From Batillaria attramentaria (lineage: Eukaryota > Mollusca > Gastropoda > Batillariidae), in contig JACVVK020000035.1 in the NCBI GenBank assembly GCA_018292915.2, positions 2,032,501 to 2,096,500 of the forward strand: DNA of 64,000 nucleotides, read 5' to 3'. The position numbers and the translations under genes are program-made. The notes beneath the pieces are model-generated. The model did no database searches and was not told where the DNA came from. It saw nothing but the letters and a program-made list of their open reading frames with translations. Below, one piece after another: positions 1 through 10,974 of this stretch (within the stretch, counting starts at the first letter, position 1; each line of letters begins with the position of its first letter).

Positions 1-396
1 CAGACGTTGTAATACTTGCAGTTTCATCAGTCATCAGTGAAGGCGGTTTACATGGCGAAACCTTATGTTTGTATGAGGTGTGTTATAAAAATAGCTGATT
101 CTCTAGTTGAAATGTACACATGCAGTGTGACAAATAATGATAACACACTGATACCAAGCAGTGTATGAGTGAGCAAATATCATCAGTTGATACAAACAAA
201 CTGAACATAGGCTTACATAGTGTCGTTAATTTGATTCTGAAATTCCTGGTTGAGAATTTTAGAGGAAACTGAACATTCAGAAACAGAGACAGAAAGATGA
301 AAGCCTCTTGGAAAAAGAACATTCATTAACCTAAAACCTACTTTCTTTTAACAGTAGGTAGACATTTTGGAAACTGATAATTTAATAACTGAACAC

Positions 397-466
<70 letters not shown>

Positions 467-1183
467 AAACCCTGCATGGGGCTAGTTTCGCAAACAGAAA
501 ATACATAGCTTCAGTCAGAATGATTGTAATCTGGGAAACTGCCAAGCGCACTGCAAACTGGTTAGAACTGCCTCAGTTTCTCTCGCGCTAATCCGAGTCT
601 AGTACCGACTTTGCTCTTCTTATTATTATCACAGCTATTAAACGAAATGTGATAGGCACGTATGACAATTAAAAAATTTAAAAAAAAAAAAAAACACGCA
701 AAATGTTCATTTGATATTTAATAACCTAAGCTGTTTTCATGTCATCAGTCACGACGGAAGTCAGTGACAGTGACTTGGGCCTTTTACTGTTGCTATACGT
801 TACCTTGTGCCCGGTTCGACTCTAAATTTCTCCCTCTTTCTATCACAGATCTTGTTTTCATACTTATCATAAACTAATTATGACAAGCAATGATAACTTA
901 CCAAGTTATTATAGCTGTTTCTTGGTGTCGTCGTTTCCCTACTGCATAACACAAAACCGAAAGTAGAACCTGTTCAGCTGAAAATGGCTTTCGCTTCGTC
1001 TGGGTCTGAGAATTCAGCTTGTGAGCGAATGAGTGCGTCAGCGATGACATGTCAGTGTCCGTGAACATAATAGTCTGTATTTCTGCGTAGGTGTTCTCTG
1101 GGGAAACGTTGTATGAAAGTTATGAGGATCTCTTAAAGTTAGGTTTAACACCATGCACATGCTCAAAACAGCAAAGCATTACT
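1..1183. other. Left-edge non-coding stretch
   Basis: I see no supportable gene here. The stretch is AT-rich and carries a microsatellite at about 397-468, where (TG)n passes into (TGCG)n. Short open frames on both strands have no exon-like signals or recognisable protein. It is upstream of the ZAR1-like gene and may contain distal regulatory DNA, but nothing in the sequence shows that. Confidence 0.5.
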
Positions 1184-1606
1184 GATAATTACTAATAATA
1201 AGTGCGTATTGTGTAGGCGCTTTACCCAATTTCTTGAACTGGCTCAAATCGCCGCGAACTCAGTGAACCCAATACGCACGCTCACGTGAATCACACGTAT
1301 TCTCTCACACACTGGACATGAACACATTGCAATCACGTGGTGCGAAGGTTTAGCTCAGAAATTCAAGTTTCGGAATTTAGAACTGCATTTATTTTGAATT
1401 TTGTGGTCTGAACATTTCCAAAGCAGAGGGGGAGGAAGCCGGAGTACCCGGAGGCGGAACCCCTGACGATCGGCCCGAATGAACGGTGCCACTTACGAGA
1501 AAACAAACAAACAAAAAAATCTTAGCCACGAGTGGGACTCAAACCTAACCTCTCGCATTGGTGGCGAAGTCCGAGTCTTAACTACTAGACCACCGACCAT
1601 GGCCCT
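1184..1606 (-). mobile_element. tRNA-derived SINE, family 1, copy a
   Basis: Read on the minus strand, it begins with a tRNA-like head: an A-box-like GGTGGTCTAGTAGTTAAGAC and a B-box-like GGTTTGAGTCCC. A body of about 250 bases follows, containing TGGAAATGTTCAG, CACCACGTGATTG and GTGTGATTCACGT, and the tail is AAAGCGCCTACACAATACGC followed by TTATTATT. The copy at 50926-51325 matches it along the full length, and 7405-7625 matches the head and the first half of the body. This defines an interspersed Pol III-type SINE family. The copy lies directly upstream of the ZAR1-like gene. Confidence 0.85.
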
Positions 1607-1753
1607 ATGCACTATTTTTTTTTTTTTTAACATTACGGCTGAATCATCTCACAGCTCTTTCACAGACTTGCTCAGTCTTCCCAGCGCTTTCCCCTCTGAC
1701 GCGTATTCTCCTTCCTTTCAAAGAAAACAATTCAAGGGACGTGACGACTATTG

Positions 1754-1762
1754 CTATAAATA
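1754..1762 (+). promoter_or_regulatory. Candidate TATA box of the ZAR1-like gene
   Basis: The sequence CTATAAATA lies about 185 bases upstream of the proposed ATG at 1946. A TATA element 25-30 bases before initiation would place the transcription start near 1785-1795 and give a 5' UTR of about 155 bases. A GTGACG half-CRE precedes it at about 1741. This is a positional inference; no transcript evidence is available. Confidence 0.4.
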
Positions 1763-1945
1763 ACCTTGTTCCCAGCATGCCTCTGTCACCAACTCGAGGG
1801 AGAACGGACTACAGTAACGAAAAACAGTCAATACAATTGAATTCAGACAGTCAGTGCTGAACTTGACAACTTGACAGCGGGAGAAACAGCTCTGGCCAAA
1901 GATTAGCCTGACCTCACGGGAAAACAGCCGAAGCTCTTTCAAACA

Positions 1946-3155
1946 ATGCCCAAATTCCGGTAAGTAAATCAGTTGAAGTGTCAGGAAGATTTCTCTCGGA
2001 ACGAATGTATACTGCGGAAGTGAAAACTAGTGGGCTTTATTTTGAGTGCCATGGTGGATGTTCAACATCAGTTTCCATGCATGTACTATGATCTGTTGTT
2101 GAACAAGTCTGTAAAATTATCAGTAATGTTCTCATGTTTAAAGTGAGTAAACCATAAAGGCGTAATGATGTATTTGGGTTTTTAAAGTTTTTTTTTGTTG
2201 TTGTTGTTGTTGTTGGGTTTGTTTTTTTTTTTGTTTTTTTTTTTTTGGGGGGGGGGTATTTTTCAAATGGTTGCTCCACTGCAAAGACAGTGCTGAAATT
2301 CCTTTTGTCCGTCCAAAGTTGAGCCTGTGATCAAGGGGACGTGTTAATTACTAATACATGTATTGGGTGACACAGGATTACCGATAATTTTATTACCTAG
2401 GATCAAGAACAACATAATCGGTTATCATAAAGTAACGCACGACGTGGTGCAGTCAGCTCCTGAACAACAAAACAGAAACTGCAGTATGAACAACTGAATC
2501 GGAAACATGGTAAAGCGCGACTGAGTTCCTGGAAGACCCACAAATCGAAAGAACATGTATGCATGAGAATGCGCAGGAAAGAACTGCGAGTGCACTGCTC
2601 TTCATATCTATTAGGCCGTTTGCACTTCAACCCGGGTTCGCCTGGACTCGGGTGGGGTGGGTGTTTGGGAGTTTAACGTCTTTTTCCACCACATACGGGT
2701 GATATCAAAGACGGGGCAACGATGAAAAAGCCAGCACAAATACTTGGCCCCAGCCGGGATCGAACTCACGACTCGAGCATTAGAAGTCCAACGCTCTACC
2801 ATTCGACCACCCCGGCTCCCCTCGCATCTACTCGGGTTGCTGGGCTCGGGACAATACCGTTGCCACAACATTCTCTGACAATGACGTAGGAACACTAATT
2901 GTAAACAGCCTCTTTATGTTCGTTGTCAGTTCTGAGGGGAAAACTGTCGCTCACAAACAATACTGTAAGGCTGTTTCCAAATGAACAGATGTTCCTTCAC
3001 GGGTATGGCACGACAAAGACCCACAAAAAGTTATAAAACTGAAGACGTTTTCACTCTCTCTCAAAGGACAAAGACCTTCGCCGGAAAATATCGGCGGTTT
3101 CTGATTGACAGAATCAATCGAAAGCAGAACAACACATTGACATACAGTTGTTGTG

Positions 3156-3221
<66 letters not shown>

Positions 3222-4653
3222 TGGTGGTGGAAGAGGAGGTTCACGCCCCGGTACCCGCAGTGAACGTCGTTACGGACACTTCCGCTGCACGAAGTGTGGG
3301 AAGAAGTGGGAGAGTTCTCACGTCTACTGTCGGCAAGGCACTGACAAAGTAAGCACTGGTGTCAGTGTGCATGATTTACATTTTTCAATGATCTGCCCCT
3401 GAAGTGAATGTGTAAGTTATTTTTTTTTTTATTATTGTTGCTGTTGTTTTATGTTGTTGTTAGTTTTGTTGGTTTGTTGGTTATTTTTTGTTTCGGTTGT
3501 TTGGTGTGGGTTTTTTTGTTTGTTTGTTTTGTGGGGCTTTGTCGTTGTTGTTTTTTGTTTGTTTGTGTTTGGTTTTGTTTTGTTGTTGTTTTGTGCTTTT
3601 GTTTTGTTTTGTTTATTGTTTGTTGTTTTCTGTGTTGTTGTTGTTGTTTTTTGTTGTTGTTTTTTGTTGTTGTTTTTTTGGTTGTTGTTGGTTTTTTTGT
3701 TGTTTTGTTTTGTTTTTTGTTTGTTTGTTTTTTGGGGGGTGGGGGTGTTTTTGTGTGTCAGTTTTTGCTGTTATTTCTTCTGCTGTGATAGACTTTGTAT
3801 TTGGGACATTGCGCCGCCCCCCCCCCCAAAAAAAAAACACAAAAACAACCAAACAAACAAACAAACAAACCTCCAGCTCCCTACAACCAGCAATGGCCGG
3901 CAGCTTGAGTCATGTGATGTAGAGTGAAACACTGTTTCTCCCCCAAAAACCGTCCAACACTTTCGCTTGTAGCTTAGAAATGTATAATAACTCAAATGTG
4001 ACTCAGATTTGGCGCAGGTCTTCATTACACCATGCTTATCAGTCTGTGTAAAAGTCTGCATGATCCGTTACTCTGAAGAAACCTGGAACATGTATGTTTT
4101 TCTCGTGTCTGTTTGATACACCAATAAACCAGAACAGATACCAGTGACAGTTTTAACGCTGTGACATAATTATACCGTCCCTAAGGATATCAAAGAAAAC
4201 CATTGCGCGAAGCCTCAAAATGCCTATCTATTCCACGCTCAATTTGTGTCCTTGACCCCACGCTCAATTTGTGTCCTTACACGTGCAGGCGCTGTGTGAG
4301 CAGGAATCAATTTGTGTCCTTGACCCCACGCTCAATTTGTGTCCTTGACCCCACGCTCAATTTGTGTCCTTGACCCCTCGCTCAATTTGTGTCCTTGACC
4401 CCACGCTCAATTTGTGTCCTTACGCCTGCAACTGCAGGTGATGTTCAAACAAGAATGCAAGGACTGCCGCGTGGCCTGCTTCCCGTACCAACTGGAGCGT
4501 ATCCGTTGCTCCATGTGTCAGGAGACGGACTGCGTCTGCACGGAGGAGGAACTGGAAGAGAAGAGACTCAACATCGACCCCAACAAACCTCACCTGTCGC
4601 ACCTCTGTCTCAAATGCCGTGCTGGAAAACCGTGTACTGGTTACCGCCGCTAA
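1946..4653 (+). CDS. ZAR1-like: ZAR1-like 3CxxC zinc-finger protein (118 aa, 3 exons)
   Basis: Coding exons are 1946-1959, 3222-3348 and 4438-4653 (357 nt, 118 codons plus TAA). Exon 1 encodes MPKF and two bases of Arg before GTAAGT; exon 2 supplies the third base, and exons 2 and 3 join in phase 0 (GTDK/VMFKQEC). Residues 6-22 are Gly/Arg-rich. The rest is the zf-3CxxC domain of the zygote arrest family: YGHFRCTKCGKKWESSHVYC, then CKDC, CSMC, CVC and a final DPNKPH...LCLKC block that parallels the ZAR1/ZAR1L C terminus. Vertebrate ZAR1 proteins, which bind maternal mRNA in oocytes, have long N-terminal regions that are absent here, so this is a minimal form. By analogy it may bind RNA, with the RGG-like segment assisting, but that is inference. 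Both 3' splice sites abut simple repeats. A further upstream exon cannot be excluded, although the frame is complete from the ATG. Confidence 0.82.
2651..2820 (-). mobile_element. tRNA-derived SINE, family 2, copy a
   Basis: On the minus strand it starts GGGAGCCGGGGTGGTCGAAT, which resembles the A box of tRNA-Leu/Ser. GAGTTCGATCCCGGC follows as B box, then a short tail with GTGCTGGC, GTTGCCCCGTCTTTGATATC and GTGGTGGAAAAAGACGTTAA. The same layout recurs at 5859-6072, 11863-12033 and 37267-37443. This copy lies in intron 1 of the ZAR1-like gene. Confidence 0.85.
3158..3219 (+). repeat. (TG)n tract at the 3' splice site of ZAR1-like exon 2
   Basis: An uninterrupted TG dinucleotide run of about 31 units ends directly at the AG acceptor (3220-3221) of exon 2. 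It occupies the place of a normal polypyrimidine tract. Confidence 0.9.
3419..3860 (+). repeat. Low-complexity T/G-rich tract in ZAR1-like intron 2
   Basis: About 350 bases of TTG, TTTG and poly-T runs are followed by a C run and an A-rich (CAAA)n stretch. Long open frames arise here only because the composition lacks stop codons on one strand (Val/Leu/Phe/Cys-only translation), so they are not genes. Confidence 0.85.
4232..4420 (+). repeat. 25-bp minisatellite before ZAR1-like exon 3
   Basis: About six copies of a unit built on CGCTCAATTTGTGTCCTTGA run up to the acceptor of exon 3. They are interrupted once by TTACACGTGCAGGCGCTGTG, which resembles the true acceptor TTACGCCTGCAACTGCAG. Confidence 0.88.
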
Positions 4654-5858
4654 ACACACGTAGCCGGATCTAGGCAGGGGTCTTGGGTCGATGTGGGTAG
4701 CGCAGGGGGAGGGGGAGAGGGGAGGGGGGAGAGAGGAAAGAGATAGGTCTGAAGAGCTTTTCTTTTCACACTTAATGATGAAAACCTTTACATTAGTCTC
4801 CTCCAAAGAACGGTGATTCCCTCCCATCTTTCGATTAACAAATATGGAATTAAGAATATTGTCACTGTCAGTAATAACCACTTGAAACCACAAAAAGAAA
4901 ACTCATTTCACTTTCAATTTTCTGCTTTATCCAGTGATTATGATTATGTCCCTTGTTCTCACCAAAAAATTCAAGTCAATAATTCTTTATTGTCCTCAAG
5001 GGGAGGGAATTTAGTTGCAGGAATCGAGGCTAAAACATCAGATACGGGATTTTTTCAATGAAATTTAAAAAAAGAAAAAGCTTGGATGGAGGAGAGTAAA
5101 GTTTCCACCCCTGTTGTTTTAGAACCTATAAATCACCCCCACATTTTGATAACGGAAATCAGTCTCATATTCATACCCTTCCGACAGTTTTAACTCCAGT
5201 CATTGGTGTTCGGGGGCATTTTCAAAATTCAGACTTTTACTCAAATCCACACCCCAACCCACCACCAACTGCCCCACCCCACCCCTCACCCCACACACCG
5301 CCACCCAGCTTCCTCCCCCATGTTCTGGATCCGCATGTGAAGTGTGCAGCATGATTTCCATCACTTGTCCTGTTTTCTGGCTGAGAAAGAGGCTAATATG
5401 GCGAATCGTTGTTTTAATTTGCATATACAGTATATTCATCCATTTGTACAGCTGCTTTAAAGATTGTAAGTGCATATCTTACTTCCTGTCCGTCTTTCAG
5501 AATTGCGCGTACTTATTTACAGTTGTCTTCCACTCACTTTTTCAAGAAAGTTCCAGTTACCAAAGACCTTGCCAAGATCTTTGGTTTTACTGACACATCT
5601 GCGGTCACTGACGGAGTTATCTCCCTCTTTCAGTGATAGGTTTTCTCTTACTCTGCCTGTGTCAACGACGGAAAGTATGTTTCAAGTGTTCGGTTCGTTT
5701 TGTTTTAGAGAAATAAGACGCATATTTTTGATGACATCCACACTTTATGCTGATACAATAACACGTCATGTTCCGTGTGTCCGTAAACTGATTATAGTTT
5801 CTGTGTACCAAAATCTTGAAGAAGCTTGCAGACAAAAAGTAATAAAATTTATCATCAT
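4654..5858. other. ZAR1-like 3' flank
   Basis: No further gene is seen. The first part is probably 3' UTR. A G-rich run lies at about 4707-4745. The first canonical AATAAA on the plus strand is at 5841-5846, nearly 1.2 kb after the stop codon, so either the UTR is long or a variant signal is used. A C-rich stretch lies at 5250-5310. Confidence 0.4.
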
Positions 5859-6020
5859 GGGGAGTGATAGAGCAGGGATAGTCGAATGGTAGAACGTTGG
5901 ACTCCTGATGCTCGGGTCTTGAGTTCGAATCCCGGCTGGGGCCACATACGTGTGCTGGCCTTTTTCTCGTTGCCCCTCTTCAATTTCACCCATGCATGGT
6001 GGAAAAGGATGTAAAACTCT

Positions 6021-6072
<52 letters not shown>
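5859..6072 (+). mobile_element. tRNA-derived SINE, family 2, copy b
   Basis: The tRNA-like head (GGATAGTCGAATGGTAGAAC, then GAGTTCGAATCCCGGC) is followed by the family tail (GTGCTGGCCTTTTTCTCGTT, then GGTGGAAAAGGATGTAAAAC). It ends in a (CA)n microsatellite that continues the tail to 6072. Confidence 0.85.
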
Positions 6073-7404
<1,332 letters not shown>

Positions 7405-7625
7405 TTTTAGATTTGCTTTTTCTTTTAACTTTGTGGGCTGAACATTTCCATAGCAGGAAGGAGAGGGGCGGAGGGAGGGGGGCGAGGACAGGGGGGGGGG
7501 GAGTACCCGGAGAGAACCCCCGACGGTCGGACCGAATGAAGGGTACCACTTACAAGAAAGAAAAATTCTTCTCCCCGAGTGGGACTCGAACCTGACCTCT
7601 CGCACTGGTGACCACCGACTACCTC
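7405..7625 (-). mobile_element. tRNA-derived SINE, family 1, copy b (partial)
   Basis: The minus strand carries CACCAGTGCGAGAGGTCAGG and TTCGAGTCCCACTCGG, then the family body (CCGTCGGGGGTTCTCTCCGG, TATGGAAATGTTCAGC). The A-box half of the head is shortened by a deletion. The body is interrupted by a G/C-rich expansion at 7455-7502, and the 3' tail seen in copies a and c is missing. Confidence 0.78.
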
Positions 7626-9934
7626 ATCAGTGAAAGTTGAGGAATTATATTATATTCCATCCATAGCATCATTGAACTCGCGCAGACACAGCTTATCAGT
7701 GCCACAGAATATGGCAATAACCTGACCGTCTGTCTAGAGGCGTAGAGCGCATACTAGTACCAAATGCTAGTACGAACGAGTAACACTGACACTGCACGGC
7801 AGTCAGTTTTGTCTCGGGAATGGCGACTGATCAGGCCTATGTCGAGAAAAAGAGGATTTGTTTTTGGTTTTGTTTTTGCGGGTTTTCTGTTGTTGTTGTT
7901 GTTCAGTGTTGTAGTCAGTTTTTGTTGGTGGTGCTGCTGCTGAGCTGACAAGTTGTTGCAGTGTTCAGTTGACTTTCAGTCCGGCTTGGCATAGTACAAA
8001 ACTGACAAGAAGCATCTTAGATGCAGTTGTGTACGCCAAGGAAAGTCAAACTGACAACAACAACAGGATCTATCAGTCAATGCGGCTGATGAAAAAACTG
8101 ATCATCCAGCAACTGACTTGACCAGAGAATCACTGCGGAGCCCGCCGGGAGCCCGGGGAGGGGGGGGGGAGGCCGGGGGGGGCGGGGGGAGGGGGGGCGC
8201 GGGGGACGACAGTGGAAGTGGGGAGGAAGATTTGGACAAGTTCTCCGCGCAAATCAATTACAATTCACGGATTAATTCTATTGTTTGTCAGTCGCTGACA
8301 AGACGGCACGAACAATCCAAGAACGCAGGTCCCACACACATAACACTTCCCGCTGACCCGCCCGCATCGTGCATCACACGGCACAGCGCGCATGCGCCAT
8401 TCTCTCGCGCCACGCGCCCAGCAGACGACACTTCGCGCGCTTGGCTGACGGCGAAGGCTGTTTGTGAGGTTAATTAGTGAAAACGACATTATTAGATTAT
8501 CAATCAGCGGGTATTAGACGGCGGAAAGGCGAGCGATCGGGAAAATATTGCTTCATTTCCAGCCCGACTAGCTCACTGTTTGACATCACTGGCCCCTCAC
8601 TCCTTTCGGCAAGTCAGTGCCGGCAGTGACTACGGGGATTAGTCAAAAGGCGGGCAGTCTCTTTGGTGCTAGTACCCGGTGAAATCTGTGCCAAGGAGTG
8701 TCAGTTTCCAGAGCTGCTCAAATTTAAACTGGAAACACTTGGTGCTTCTGTTTACTGGGTCTCGGTTCGTCTGTGTAACAGAAACGGCTGAGGGGCTGGG
8801 TCAGTATCCATCAGGGAAAAAACCCAAACAAAACGACTACAGTACTACTGCAGTGACATTGTAAACTGACTTGACTGACTCGTGAGACGGCTGGTCGGTG
8901 CATGAATATTCATATGTATTAACACTGATAACAGTGTTGTCAGTTGTTGTTTGTTGTTGTTTAATTAGACAAAAATCTGTGCAATTTCAGTGGTGCATTT
9001 TGATTTTACTAAGTGCTTCACTAGTCACTGCGACTGATGAGGCCGGAACTGACACTGACCGTCCGCTTTTCCGGCCTCACTGAGTCACTGGAGGAAACTT
9101 GTTAGAAGACTCAGTAAAATCTGTGCAGTTTTAAGTGCTTCAGAGGAGAAAACACCCCTTTTCTGGAGGTTGGGGGGAAGGAAATCTTAAATCAGAGGCC
9201 GGTGGAAATCCGCCAAAAAGTGGAAGATGTTAATATGCCCTCAGTGTTTGAGAAATACTCTACTACAACGTAGCCGATCTAGGGTCTTCGTTTTAGCATA
9301 GACATGTTAATAATAATAATAATAATGGACATTTATATAGCGCTTATCCTCAGTAAGCTCTACGCGCTTACCGTAAGTATGTCCCAGGTTTTACCTAAGA
9401 GCAATCTTCGTTAAAGCTTTTGAATCGAAGTACCACAAAAAGCACATCCGCCATCGTCACTATCCCCGTTCGAGTGCCAGGGGATGGCCGGGACAAGCGA
9501 CGTTATAATCAGTGGGCCGTCTTGAGTTTTGGCTGTCGGCCACTCTCGTGGAAAGGGAGCGGGCGAGGAGGAGGAAATCAAGCAGAAATTACATGAACAT
9601 GCCACCAGTAGCAGGACCGGGTGGTTTTATTTCCCGAATCCGGGCAGCAAATGACTTGTCTCTCCTTTATTATTCACACTCACAGTTGAAGCTCCGTTCA
9701 CGCGACCTTTTGCATCGTTAGTGGGGAGGGGAGGAATGGGTGTTATTTTATTCCTTTATGGGGGGGGGGGGGGATATTTTTGTGGTTTTGTGTGGTTTTT
9801 TTTTTATGATGAGGGTTTTGTTGTTTGTTTTGGTGGTTGTTTTGTTTTTATACATACGTCTCAGTCCCCCCCCCCCCCCTTTTTTTTTTTTTCTTTAAAA
9901 AAAAACCTAACGGGAAAGGACTGTGGTGGAATGT

Positions 9935-9972
<38 letters not shown>

Positions 9973-10336
9973 AGGGGGGAGGATTGGAACTTCATGCTTT
10001 GCAGGGTTTTCTTTTAATATATTAATGTTGGATTACCCTGGAAGTATAAACAAACCTATGTACAAGGAATGCAGTGTCAGACATCAGAAGTGACTTCAGC
10101 TCATGTTCCGGAGCCTAATACACACATTTAGGACACCAGACACCTTGACAGTCTTTAACACACACACTACTATTCTCCATGCATTCTCTGGTGCACTGAT
10201 TAATGACAACACTTACATTTCTTTGAAGTATAGAAATCTATACAAGACCTCCTGTGATTGAATTTCACTGAACTGAAGAATAATTACTATTGTTCTTTAC
10301 TAGCTCACAATTTTTTCTTCTTTGTTTGCTGCAACG
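7626..10336. other. Intergenic region with GC-rich patch and repeat tails
   Basis: No gene can be supported. A G-run-rich patch (8150-8210) and a CpG-rich patch (8330-8460) could mark a regulatory element or an unrecognised promoter. Around 7750-9110 the words CTGAC, GTCAG and CAGTG are unusually frequent. At 9308-9395 an (AAT)n run next to GGACATTTATATAGCGCTTA looks, on the minus strand, like a SINE or LINE 3' tail. Low-complexity G/T and C/T tracts lie at 9720-9900, and a (TG)n run at 9941-9970. Confidence 0.45.
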
Positions 10337-10498
10337 GTCATGACCTATGAAACAACTTGCCCCGTCATGACCTATGAAACAACTTGCCCCGTCATGACCT
10401 ATGAAACAACTTGCCCCGTCATGACCTATGAAACAACTTGCCCCGTCATGACCTATGAAACAACTTGCCCCGTCATGACCTATGAAACAACTTGCCCC
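10337..10498. repeat. 27-bp minisatellite, 6 copies
   Basis: Six essentially identical copies of a 27-base unit (GTCATGACCTATGAAACAAC plus TTGCCCC) lie in tandem, downstream of the SUPV3L1 3' end. The unit is a multiple of three and reads openly as VMTYETTCP on the plus strand. No start context, splice signal or homologous protein supports translation. Confidence 0.92.
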
Positions 10499-10820
10499 TG
10501 TGTTTTACTTGTCTTGTCACCACCAGAATATTTCATGCGGTCTACATTCATTAAGAATGAAGTGAAACAGTTGTTGAAATCTAAAAAGCACCGATGGTAA
10601 CTGCATAATAATAATAACTTGTAACCACTTTGCAGTCATTACCGTTTCCTTTTCTATTTGATAACTGCATAATTCAAACACCTGCAAAGAACAACAACAA
10701 CAACAACAAATCTCATCATGACGGTGCCAAGACCTCGGTCAAATGCACAATGTACATGATCAGTGAAGCAGGCAACCAATGCTGAGAGACAAAATTTGCA
10801 TACTGCCAATAATTAGGTAT

Positions 10821-10826
10821 TTTATT
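10821..10826 (-). promoter_or_regulatory. SUPV3L1 polyadenylation signal
   Basis: TTTATT on the plus strand is AATAAA on the minus strand, about 150 bases past the SUPV3L1 stop codon. It is the first canonical signal after the stop, so the 3' UTR is probably short (to about 10800). Confidence 0.65.
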
Positions 10827-10974
10827 CTGGGTAAACAGATTCATGAACACACATCTCTTTCAAGGACTTTTTCACAGCTCTCTTCTTGAAACACTCCCTT
10901 TTTCATTCCTTCACCCCCCCCCCCCCCCCCCACTTCCTTCCCCCTGTCCTAGCACCACAACAAACACGATGAAA

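Noticed and set aside
3408..3927. Overlapping long open frames of 126-158 codons, rich in Phe, Val, Leu and Cys
   Set aside because: They arise from a T/G low-complexity tract in three frames at once and have no splice or start signals; the ZAR1-like intron explains the region.
5880..5942. Possible tRNA gene
   Set aside because: It has A- and B-box words but is continuous with the family 2 SINE tail, recurs at three other sites and does not complete an acceptor stem; it is a SINE head.
10322..10600. 92-codon frame containing nine-residue repeats
   Set aside because: The repeats come from the 27-bp minisatellite, and there is no supporting gene structure, so I list it as a repeat only.
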